Assembly: GCA_021234155.1 (NCBI GenBank)
Contig: JAJEKV010000002.1
Coordinates: forward strand, 10,776,725-10,840,724
DNA length: 64,000 nucleotides
Direction of reading: 5' to 3'
Source of the DNA: Isoetes taiwanensis
Taxonomy: Eukaryota > Streptophyta > Lycopodiopsida > Isoetales > Isoetaceae
The notes under the pieces were generated by a model, which was not told the origin of the DNA, did no database searches, and saw only the letters and a program-made list of their open reading frames with translations. The translations under genes and the position numbers were made by a program. The number at the start of each line of letters is the position of its first letter. Positions within the stretch are counted from its first letter, which is position 1. Positions 31,975 through 42,399 of this stretch are shown piece after piece.

Positions 31975-32017
31975 CTCTGCTCAACTTATGCCCAGCAACG
32001 CTGGGCACCAGAACTAG
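31975..32017 (+). mobile_element. Helitron 3' terminus (plus strand)
   Basis: The stem-loop GCCCAGCAACGCTGGGC (31990-32006) is followed after seven bases by CTAG (32014-32017) and then T. This is the canonical 3' end of a Helitron: hairpin, CTRR, insertion before T. About 35 bases upstream of CTAG are nearly identical to the terminus at 62556 (ctcaa.ttatgcccagcaac). The 5' TC end was not located, so the size is unknown. The fragment at 31339 may be inside it. Confidence 0.75.
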
Positions 32018-32019
32018 TT

Positions 32020-32023
32020 AATA

Positions 32024-32064
<41 letters not shown>

Positions 32065-32066
32065 TA
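32020..32066. repeat. (ATT)n microsatellite
   Basis: About 14 units of ATT immediately after the Helitron insertion point, so the Helitron landed beside an AT-rich simple repeat. Confidence 0.9.
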
Positions 32067-33565
32067 TGGAGTATTTCCGATATCTAAGGTCTCAATTTGA
32101 CATTTCTAAAACTACCAAAATCAAAGGTTGAAAAAACCATTCATTAAATATGCAAAACATTTAAGATGGTTTATACTGAACCATTTACAGCAGGAATACA
32201 GAAATAGAATACATGCAATTAAAAAACAGAAAGCAGAAATAGGCCATTTTAAGGCAGGATCGGACTTTGCTCTGGCTGTGGAAACATTTGCACCGATTCT
32301 TGGCCCTGCTTCTTTCTTTCGGAATACCCTACCATGGAAGAGGACTCTGCATTTTCTTTCTTTGCCTGGGAAACGCCATAGTTGTGCCCTGTTTCATCTA
32401 ATTTTTCCCTTATTCCGGCATCAAATGTAGAGTCCAGAAGCAAGAATCTAGCCCCTTAGGAAAAATCTGCCCTGAACATGAGATAATCTACATCTCTAAG
32501 AAGAATAGATCATCTCGCCCTGGCAAGATCGACCATCAGAAGGGAGAAAAAAGAACATAACTCACATTGACTTACGCATATCTGTACATCGGTTTTGCTT
32601 TATAGACTCATCCAGTAGTAGCTTGGTTGCAAACACAACAATGCACCATTGCTCAGAAATGGTCGCTAGACTTGACCGCCAGACTTGGTCATCAAAAACA
32701 CAGATGCTTCTCAGCCTACGAAACATCTGAAACAAGAAGTAACAAGTGACACATCTGAAAGAGGAGACATCCAATTCAAATAAGGCCAAAATAAAACCTG
32801 GCTCTTGCATTACCACAAAACTTAAGGATTTGAAGTTCCTGAAGAACTAGCACAGGAGCACATAGAAGATAGATTAATCCCCAAATAAGAAACCAAACAG
32901 AAGGAAACGTTAAATCCGGCTCCAAGCCCAGCACCTCTTCACTTCCTGACGGTCTCGCACAGATCCAGAGTCGAAGGATTGAATCTGCCATAGAGCTGGA
33001 GGATTGAATCTGTGTGATGGATAATACAGAATGGAGGCACCTCTGCCAAGGCGGCAAGGCGATGGCGCCAAACACACAAAGTGGCAAGATTTAAAGGTTA
33101 AGAATAAGATTGTATAAGGTTAAGAAACAAAACTAATGTTTCAAGTGGACAATAAAGTTGATCTCTAAGTCAGAAGTTATTTTGTATCAAGTAAAAATCC
33201 AGTGAACAAGAACTCAAAAAGAATGGTAGTATGAGTACCTGATGTGGCCTGGAATAAACCCCAGGGTAGATATTTTGGTACATGGGCTTACTATGAACAA
33301 GGCATTTAAATGTTTTTTTAAACTTTATCTAGACTGTAGTCGTAGTAAGAACATATTCGAAGAAGAAACACTAAAATTTTCAGCCAATAGGATGTAAGGA
33401 CCGAGATCAAGATCTCGGCCGTTGATCTCTGCCATTGAAAAATTATGAATTTCTTCATCTTTATTATTGCGGGGCCTTTGAATCAGGGAAGATTCTTTGG
33501 AATCCTCCACATCAAAGGCCAGCTAATTAAAAAAAGCACATGCCCGAAATAGTGTTGGTTGCAAA
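32067..33565. other. Interval without recognised genes
   Basis: A few open frames of 60-100 codons lie on both strands (for example 32249-32443 minus and 32776-33087 minus), with no motifs or clear splice signals. Nothing supportable. Confidence 0.3.
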
Positions 33566-33588
33566 TTTTTTTTTTTTTTTTTTTTTTG
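33566..33588. repeat. Oligo-T run
   Basis: About 23 consecutive T, possibly the complement of the poly(A) tail of a minus-strand retroposon extending right. No element body or target-site duplication was recognised next to it. Confidence 0.6.
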
Positions 33589-34001
33589 GCCACACAACAA
33601 CAAAATACGTAGCATTTTTGGGTTGCCCCTAGAGGTGCAGACCCTCGCTTGTGTGGGTTTTTGGTATATTTTGCGTATATGCTGGTATATATCCAAAATA
33701 TATCAAAAACTACTCCAAACTTGGTATGGATAGTAAATTGCCAGTCGCACCTGCTGCTGGGTGGCTGCTGTGCAAACCGTCTAACTGTCGTCGCATAGCT
33801 CATGATGATTCAGACAATTATAACTCCTTCCAGCTCTTATTGACAGCGACAACGGCTGCGCACGCACTGCTTGCTACTCTTCAAATCCATACCAAGGCCA
33901 AATTGTCAATACCAGGTTTACCATGGTTCAATATTGCTTGTTATGCTGTACATTACAAATTGCCAGATATAATTGGTAGTTACTTAGTTTAATCCGAATT
34001 A

Positions 34002-34084
<83 letters not shown>
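34002..34084. repeat. (GATA)n microsatellite, tail of a retroposon
   Basis: About 20 uninterrupted units. It abuts the conserved 3' end of the retroposon at 34085, so it is best read as that element's microsatellite tail, (TATC)n on its coding strand, and not as an independent repeat. Confidence 0.85.
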
Positions 34085-34085
<1 letters not shown>

Positions 34086-34215
34086 GTTTTTTATCGTCCA
34101 CGAAGACCCTATTAGGTTATGGGACCAGAACAAAGAAAAAGGGCATGAGCCCCCAACAAAACAAAAAGGCCTAAGCCTAAACAAAGCACAGCATGGAGAC
34201 AAAGCCCCATAACAA
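34085..34215 (-). mobile_element. Retroposon 3' end with (TATC)n tail
   Basis: Read on the minus strand the 3' sequence is GGTCCCATAACCTAATAGG, then GTCTTCGTGGACGATAAAAA and the tail. The plus-strand copy at 53275-53375 shares ggtcccat.acctatt, GGTCTTCGTGGACG and TTAAAAAAA but ends in (TATTC)n. The third copy at 55471-55500 keeps only GACGATAAAAGTAA plus (CTTC)n. The 5' limit is uncertain. This may be the 3' end of a LINE or of a SINE that shares it. Confidence 0.6.
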
Positions 34216-34389
34216 AACATGAAAGAAATAACAAAAAGAACTAACTAATAAGGCACTATGCATATCCCAGCCAAGGGTTCTCAGAAATAGAACAAAATCT
34301 AGGTAAGTTGTTGTGCTTAAACGTCCATTAGTATAGGAGATGCAAATTTTGGGGATGGTCCCAGATAAGGTCACATGTGTTTCCAGATT

Positions 34390-35585
34390 AGAAGCATGTG
34401 CAGACGTTGAAAGATTTAGGAGAGGCCAGATCATTGCATGACTGCATTGTACATAATGGCTTGGAGTCAAAGGAAGTCGTAGATAATGCTGTTATTACCA
34501 CGTTTAGCATATATGAATTGTAGAGAATGCATGGACAGCATTTGACAAGATAAATGATCGTAGTATCTTCACGTGGAAGGTCATGCTTGTTGCATGTATG
34601 ACGAGTGAGCGTGCCCTTCAGCTATTTCAGGAACTCAAAACATTATGGATTGTCCCAAACCTTGTGACCTATTTGACTGTTCCTAATGTTTGTTGTAACC
34701 CAGATTATTTGGTGGTTAAAAGGAACGTACACTCATTGTTCATCATGGATTTATGTTGTAGTGGTAAATGCCTGCATTACAATGTATGGAAAGTGTGGGC
34801 GTAAAGAAAACACAAAAGTTGTATTCAAAACGTTTTCCAAGCCAGATTAACATGGACAATGTGATTGCTTAGAAAATGTACGTGCACTATTTAATGAAAT
34901 GCCTATTAAAGATGTGGTCTCCTAAAATGCCATGCTTGCTGCGTATACTCAGAGAAAATATGGCAGCCAAGCACTTGAACTTTTCAAGGAAATGGAGCTA
35001 GAAGGCATACTTTCTTTGAAGGTAACTTGCAAAACAATGTTAGGTGCATGTGCGAGCATTGGGTATTAGATAAATCTAGAAGGTGGCATGAGCATGCCAT
35101 CCGCAAGAGATTTGTTGGAGATGTTTAACATTAAAAATGCACTTATCAATATGTGTGGCAGTTGTGGGATGCCTAAGCGAAGCTCAAATTGCATGCATCA
35201 ACATGATCTGGGCTTTTGGAATGCCATTATTATAGACAATGCTTAAAATGGGGATGGAAATAAGGCCCTTCAGCTCTTTCAAGACATGCAAATACTGGGC
35301 ATGCCAAATAAAGTGACTCTTGTGAGTGTTGTCTATGCGTGTAGTCATGTTCAGACTGAAGAGGCTGTCATTTCTTCCATAACACAAGCATGCATTGCAA
35401 AATCCAGCTAGTAACCAAATCATTACATTTGCATGGCAAACCTCCTTGGTTGATTTAGATGGATTGAAAAAGTCGAGGATCTGATAGAAAATATGTAGTC
35501 TGAGGCTGTTTCTATAGCTTGGATGACCTTGTCTGGTGCTTGCTGGAACATTGATTGTTATAACAATTTAGAATTAACAATGCAA
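34390..35585 (+). pseudogene. PPR (PLS-class) pseudogene
   Basis: Readable pieces in changing frames: TAFDKINDRSIFTWKVMLVA, ALQLFQELKTL, VVNALITMYGKCG-like sequence at about 34760, ALFNEMPIKDVVS followed by a stop in place of Trp, then NAMLAAYTQ, ALELFKEMELEG, LINMCGSCG, WAFWNAIIIDNA then a stop, ALQLFQDMQILGMPNKVTLV, and an E-type end (EDLIENM, AWMTLSGACWN, about 35475-35550). The order of motifs is that of a complete PLS protein. Multiple stops and frameshifts make it dead. It is not a recent copy of the gene at 1350, since the repeat words differ. Confidence 0.8.
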
Positions 35586-35736
35586 ATTGATAGCAAATAG
35601 CTGCAGAAATGAGAGTTGTTGAAGAAGCATTAGAAAGCCTCTCGAATGCAGTATGCAAACAAGTGAGTTACCTATTATCACTGTAAAAGATCTCCGACAA
35701 TTTTTTATAGCTTTGTAAAGAATCTTCCATATTATT

Positions 35737-36124
35737 TTATTAGCTTGGCCGGAACATAGGATGTCACCTGCAGCTAACCTTAACCATGTCATTCAAATTA
35801 TTGCAAGAAAGAATCATGCGTTTAATGCAACAATAGAAGAGATTGAAGTTGATATTGATGCCCAAGTAACTTTTATCGTATTCCATATTAGGTTTTCATT
35901 CGATGAGCCATAGGGGGCTTAATAGTTATTTTATTAGCTCGGTCGAAACATAGGATGTCTGCCTGCAGCTAACTTTAACCATGTCATTCAAATTATTGCA
36001 AGAAAGAATCCTGCATTGAATGCAACAACAGACGAGATTGAAAATGATATTCGTGCCCAGGTAACTTTTATTGTATTCCATATTAGATTTTCATTCAATG
36101 AGCCATAGAAGCTTAATAATATCC
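35737..36124 (+). repeat. Tandem duplication (194-bp period) of an exon-like unit
   Basis: Two copies (35737-35930, 35931-36124), about 90% alike by eye. Each holds an open segment PAANLNHVIQIIARKN..FNAT (AANFNHVIQII in the second) ending in a splice-donor-like CAA/CAG|GTAACTTT. After the second copy an acceptor-like cttgcag (36135-36141) precedes GIATFWELHCYVQMGLNHKG. It looks like duplication of an exon with its downstream intron in a gene fragment I do not recognise. Confidence 0.6.
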
Positions 36125-38797
36125 CATTGTTTATCTTGCAGGGTATAGCCACATTCTGGGAGCTTCATTGTTATGTACAAATGGGTTTAAATCATAAAGG
36201 ATGTATAGATATTCTGTTCAAATACATCCACATTCACTAATCTTTCGCAAATTTCAATTATTGTTGCGTATATAAATCGTTGGTGCCTTACGGACTCGAA
36301 TAATTGGTCGATTCATCTTAGGTTACCAGTACTTCCTCTTTCCTTCTTCAGTTTCTATAAATTGACCTCCACATTTCTTAAATAAACGGGGCTATGAAAA
36401 CGACACCGTGTGTTCATATCATCCACACGGCTCGACACAAAACAAAAAAGACCTAACACGAAACAAAGGAACATAAACTACCGTAGGGCAACGGAGGGGC
36501 CACCGGAGGGCAACCCCTCATGCGCAGCACCTTGTTTTAGAACTTCAAAGGGCGTGACACAACATTTGTATAGATATCACTGAAAAAATCAAGGAAAGAA
36601 GGAAACTTCTGCATTCCTGGCAACGACCGAGGTGGTCTATGCAGAGCAAGCCAAATTGGGTAATCACGGACCCAGATACGCTAACCAGGCAATCTTATTT
36701 ATTACTCTATTTGCTCCGGGAGTTGGAAATAATCTAAGATCAAGGCTTCTCTTTATGTGGCAGGGATTGAGAGTGTGGGAGCTTTGTTCCCGTGCTGCAT
36801 CTCAATGGGCAGGGCTATTTGCACCAAGTACTCCCATACAATGGGTAGGGCTATTTGCATACAAAGAGGCCATTCTAAGTGTGTACACTTAGTCAATGCT
36901 TTGACACCCATCAATAGCAGGTCACATTATGTGTGGGATTGTAATGAAATTTCTCTTTTTTTTTGTGGTTCACATGTAAGTTCCAACGATTTGCTCCAAT
37001 TGGACCTTTGTGACCTAAAAACTTTGCGATCATTTATGGAAATAAGACAATGTACATAAGTTTAGATTCAAAGTGATTAGTAAGTTGCTCGTGTGGCAAA
37101 GTGCATGCTGAAATTTGCTCTATCTAGGACCTTTGGTAAGTAGAACAAATGGTGCAGGCTGCCTATTATCTTTAAATGTCTTTTTGTTTTGCGTTATTCA
37201 AGGATTCATTACAAAAATCCTAGTGTATACCAAGTGCAGTGGTCACGAGCTATTCAAATGGGCCTTCAGTTATGCAAATAAAACGTTCGATATCTCATCC
37301 AATTACTTGTGAATCAAATGATTCATCAGAAGTCTTTTTTGAGAGTCACCAAGGTCTTCCTTTCGATTACAATTAACTCGAATATCAGACAATAGACCTT
37401 TTTATAGTAGTAGCGGCAATTAGTAATACCTTGTATGGTCGAGGAAAGGAGACACAAAGATGAAATCAATGGAATGACTAGCATGAACCCAAGAAGTAAC
37501 AACTGCAACATGAATTCAAGTTGCAACGCAAAAAGTCCTACTAGTATGTTATACCACATTTGATAGTTACCTGGATGTTTTTACAGGATACAACAAATGA
37601 TCATCCAAATAGCATGATTTCCTCAGGCGAATCCAGCCTGTGATGTAGTAAAGAAAATAATGATAAAGAAAAAACCCGCACAAGGATAAAGGATACACTA
37701 TATCTAAAGTTTTGCGCATTTTCTTTTTCAAAGAAATCTCCTCAATGTCATCCAAAATGACATTTATGCATCCATCAAAGCCTTGCCAACAAGAAATTCT
37801 TTAGCATGTAATTGAATACAAAAAAATAAATTAAATCTAGAATATATAATGCCAGAGGATTGTAAGACATTTTGGCTAATTTTTTTCCTTTCTTTTATCT
37901 TTTGAACCTATCTAACATTTGTGCCATTTTTTTTTGTAAATTTAAAAATACTAGCCTGTAGGCGAATAGTCACCCTTAAGCACAACACTAGTAGACAATC
38001 ACCCATCGGCCAAGAAGCGCTAAGAATTCAGTCTCGACACTCTCTTATTGATCCCCCCTGGGATTGTAAAGCACGTGAATGTCCCGATTTTTTATATCAT
38101 TCTGTCGTCATTATGTTTTCATGCCGTCATTTGTATCACTTGTCATATGGCTAACCTCCTTACCTTCCCCCTCATCCTTGCACTTTCAGCTTCCATCTCT
38201 TCTATGTCTGTCGCCTTGCCTTTCACGTAGACCCTCCATTTTACTCTTCATGCGACTATAGCCATCTTATCATTCTCTCGCCTTGAGCCTCTTTATGTCT
38301 GCCACCTCTAACTTTACCTCATCCCTTGTTTCTCTAAATGCTGCTTATTTCATTCGTTTAGGGTGCCTATATTTGGTCATATCTGGGCAGACATTTCGCA
38401 TAACATGAGTCTAACTTGACCTTGTCCATTGTTTTTATCATACTCCTCATCTTCGGGGCTTATGTTCAGGGTTCTTAACCTTCCTCTTGACTTTGTGCTC
38501 CCGTGTCTGCGACCTCTACCTCAACCTTGTCCTCGTTCTAGTAAGTACGCTTATATTGGGGTATCTATTCATAGGTTTCGGCATGTTATTAATTCTCCTT
38601 ATGACGTTTTATTTCAAAACTATTGCTTCTTTTTTATATCCCAGTTTCACATTGCTTTTCAAATGCGTTGCATTTTTTATCATTAAGTTGTTTATTTGGC
38701 AAAAATTAGCTTACATAATTTTTCCTGTCGTCGTTCTTATGATTTTAGGCTTTTCAGAAGGTAGTCTTGCCCATAATCGTATATCATTTCACAATTT
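36125..38797. other. Gene-poor interval
   Basis: The part at 36390-36540 (caaaacaaaaaagacctaac and flanking A-rich words) resembles LINE 3' untranslated sequence on the minus strand. From about 37900 the plus strand becomes strongly T- and C-rich. The open frames there (for example the hydrophobic 183-codon frame at 38487-39038) follow from that bias. Confidence 0.35.
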
Positions 38798-38985
38798 TCT
38801 CGTTATGACATTTTTGCATTTGGCACTCCATTGCATTTTTGCAACATGGGTTCTAGATTGGATACATTCTCGTTTTGCGTTCTCATTTTTCTGGTATGAC
38901 ATATTTGCGTTTGGCATTTTATTGAGTTTTTGTGACATGGGTTTTATATTGGCTACATTCTTGTTTTACGTTGTCTTTTGTGAAC
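38798..38985. repeat. Tandem duplication, about 91-bp period
   Basis: Two diverged copies sharing tatgaca.ttttgc.tttggca, ttttgcaacatgggtt / ttttgtgacatgggtt and ggatacattctcgttttgcg / ggctacattcttgttttacg. It lies inside the T-rich tract. Confidence 0.6.
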
Positions 38986-39654
38986 TCATTCTATATAGTT
39001 CTCATTTCTCCAGCCATTTATTTCATGACCATTGGTAATTCATTACGCTTTTGCGTTCCTCATCTTTTTAGTTTGTTCACATATAATTAGACACATCCTT
39101 GTCATTGACGTTTTTTCATCCTTATTGCACCCTTGTCAAGATATTTCATTTTTAGATCCTTTGTTCTTGCTAGCCATATCGTCAACCTTAAGCATTCTAC
39201 TCTAATCTTGACCTCTCATCCTTCTTCTCCCCATTCTTGGCCATCACCTTACCTTTGCCTTGGACCCTGTGGTTAATTTTTGTTGCATTTGTTTCATGCC
39301 CGACATTCATCGTTTCTCTCGCTACCTGATTCGCGAATCAACTCAACACTTGGACGTTTCTCAGCGGCTTGGCTTATAGCTAAGGAAGTTCTCTAGTAGT
39401 AGGCTAGTTTGTGTGTTCCATGCGAGTTCCTTCCCAGAACAGCGTCGATCCGAGCCATCGGATCGCCATTCTGGGCAGGGATGATCCATTAAATAAGTAC
39501 ACTCCATATTCGAGGTTGGTTATCGGCGTCTTCTCACAGCAACACTTCTATCATTGCCCATTGCTTCCCTCCCTTCCCCCCCTGATTTGCTTGGGCGCGT
39601 GTTTATTGTTTTCCACATGTGTTTCTATTTATGCATACCTTTTTGTTGTCTACC

Positions 39655-39840
39655 CCACGGGTGTTGCTATAATCATGTTTTTACACCTGCATGGTGCTGC
39701 CTTGTTCTCCACCTGTGGGTGATGCTGTTTATTTCCACCCTAAGGGTGACACAAATTTCTTTTTTATCATGTTCTTTCTTCCACCCGCTGGGTGATGCTT
39801 TTTCTCTCCACCCTTCGGGTGATGCTATCTTCTCGTCCAT
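39655..39840. repeat. Array of small hairpins (ccaccc..gggtgatgct)
   Basis: Five or six repeats of a stem of the form cacc/gggtg, with variable loops (cacctgtgggtg, caccctaagggtg, cacccgctgggtg, cacccttcgggtg), each followed by at-gct-t-rich sequence, at about 35-45 base spacing. The stems are kept while the loops vary, which suggests selection on structure or repeated foldback duplication. Confidence 0.55.
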
Positions 39841-40052
39841 CGCTTGACCAACTAGTTGTGCATAGATGTCTTTTCTGGCGCATTGAAAGTTCCATTGTTT
39901 TAAAAAATAGTGCAAACATGGTTGCAAAGACTTTGATGACCTACGTCCTTGCACGATGACTTCTTCAGAACCTACATTCTTTCCTTAATGCCAAAAGACG
40001 TAAATTCTTTTCTCCTGCAAAAGTTTTGTTTAGCAGACTTGCCTAAATGGAA

Positions 40053-40231
40053 CTGGAACAATTTCTATAATTCTAAGGTGTCCACATGATAAGTCATCTC
40101 ATAAGTAATACCATCTCTGGAACAATTTCTATAATTCTAAGGTGTCCACATGATAAGCCATCTCATAAGTAATACCATCTATTAGATTTGGATAAAATTT
40201 CACGGATAAAATTTCACGGATAAAATTTCAC
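40053..40231. repeat. Tandem repeats: 64 bp x2, then 14 bp x3
   Basis: 40053-40116 and 40117-40180 are identical but for one base (aagtcat/aagccat). Directly after, ggataaaatttcac occurs three times in a row (40190-40203, 40204-40217, 40218-40231). Both are recent slippage or duplication products. No gene was seen here. Confidence 0.85.
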
Positions 40232-42296
40232 ATTGACAGTTGTGAAAATTAGAAAAAGTAATTGTTTTTCTTTTTTTCTTCATGTGTTTGGTGTCTTGCA
40301 AATACATCAACATACATAGTACCAATGATTACTCAAACACAAATTGAAATCTAAGACAATGTTGTGAAAGTTGTAAACCAAAACAATAAAGAATTTGGGT
40401 CTCATTTTTTTCTCTATGATGCATTCTGGTCATGACATGTGGCGATGCCAATACTGCGGAATGGAATTCGATCATGTGATTCCGGTCTACCATGTTTTGC
40501 TTATAAATACTTTGCTAATATCCCATGGCATCTAACTGATTGTTGTTTTACCAAGCCGACACTTCGTTGTAATAGCTAATGAGATGTATATTTTTAATGC
40601 TTACGGTTCAATTCACTAAGACGTGTAATGTTAATGTTTTCATGTTCACTTTTGTCCGTAGGAGCATATAGCTATTGAATCATTTTTGTCTTTGTTGTAC
40701 TCAGGTATATGACTATTCTCTAGAAAAGAATCATAGCAGGATTGTGCCCATTGTGGACTATGCCATGGCAGGTCATACTGAAACAGGGGTATATTGTACC
40801 AATCTTGCATTTATGGAAGCATCTATTGCAGTGCATTACAATCATTGGTAGATTTTAGGTGACCGATGTGAAAGCAAGCATTTTGTATTGACATGAGCAG
40901 GGGATAGGGGAACCTAGATCAGGCATGACATGATTTTGTGCTATAGTTGGATTGGAGATTCAGATAAGTAATCGAAGTGGTCTAGGTCACATAGCTCATG
41001 TACAGTTAATTTTCATATCTCCATAATCCCAAGTTTTCTAACACGGTATTTACATTTGTTAAATAAGATGCAAATAATGGTCTGGACAAGTAGCAGGCAA
41101 CCAGATTAGAAGATTCATATTTCCCTCGATATTATTGTTATGAAATTTGCAGTACATCCCTGTACGTTGAAAATCTTGAACAAGCTAGTTTTTCGATTCT
41201 GTACAAGGACACGGCTAGAAGAGACTTTTACATGTTATTCATTCAATTCCATAATTTTATTTGAACCATAAACTCTTTCTATATTCTTCAAAAAATGGAT
41301 CATAAAAGTTCATTGAGTAACGTGGTTCGGAATTGAAATAGTTGTTAAGGAATTTGCTAGAAGATGCACTCGATTTCAAGTTGCTCCAAATTCCAAAACT
41401 TGGCAAGCCCCTTTTTCCCCAAATATTTTGAAGCTCCTGTTCAACACATTAAAGCTCTGCTACGTCGTTTAATAACTGGTGCAAAATTAGCACCGAGCAT
41501 TGCAGCATCATACAGAATTGAAATTTAATCTCATGACGGACATTTGGTTATTTGATTTGACATGGTTAAATTCGTCCTGTTTGTTATTTATACAATTACT
41601 ACATGTTTTTTTAGCAATTGGAGCTAGATTCAATTTGATGCAGGGAAGCAAAAGAAGCAAGTTTCTGCAAATATCTACTTGGGAAAAGTAGGTGTTCATG
41701 CACATATTCTTTCACCGAAATATCCATTTTCTTTGTGAAAATCAAGCGAGGATTCATGTCTCATTGAACATCAATTGCAACAACGGCATTTCTAGCTTCT
41801 ACTAGGCGCTGCTGGCATGTCCACATATCAGGAAAATATAGAACCCCAAGTTGCATAGTTTTTAAAAGGTTTTCTTAGAACTTCTCCAATTGGGTCCACC
41901 CACTCGTGTCAGGTGCCCATACCTGACTTATCATTGTTTTAACAATGTGCTTGCATTTGTGACCGTCATACAATTCGTAACAAGGTAAAGGAATGAAATA
42001 TTTCTATAGGGACATTGACAAGGTTGATACAGGAACGAAAAGAAGCGAGTACAAAGTACGTCATGGTTTTGCAAAAGTTTTGTACATATTTGTCAACAGA
42101 ATTTCTCATTGAAGTGCCCATTCTCGTAGAGGCACTCTTTTACATGCCATCACATATATTTTAGTTGTATCCATGGCGACTCAAGCATATCCTCTCCAAA
42201 AATATTTTCTCTCCATTGATGGAACTTGCCATAAAGTATTACGAATATCTCATCTAAATGCATGAGCTTTCAAGGAGATGCAAGCTTATGCATTAT
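40232..42296. other. AT-rich gene-poor interval
   Basis: No gene, repeat family or RNA gene was recognised. Open frames are under 70 codons. Confidence 0.35.
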
Positions 42297-42399
42297 TTTT
42301 TATTTTTTATTTTTTTTTTGAGGGTAAGGATATATATTAATATAATTAAATTATACAGTGAATGTTCCCTTTAGGGATAGATAGATGGGGTTATCCCTC

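Noticed and set aside
38487-39038. 183-codon hydrophobic frame that looks like a multi-pass membrane protein
   Set aside because: The plus strand is T-rich here, which yields Phe, Leu and Ile runs. It spans a tandem duplication and has no recognisable family.
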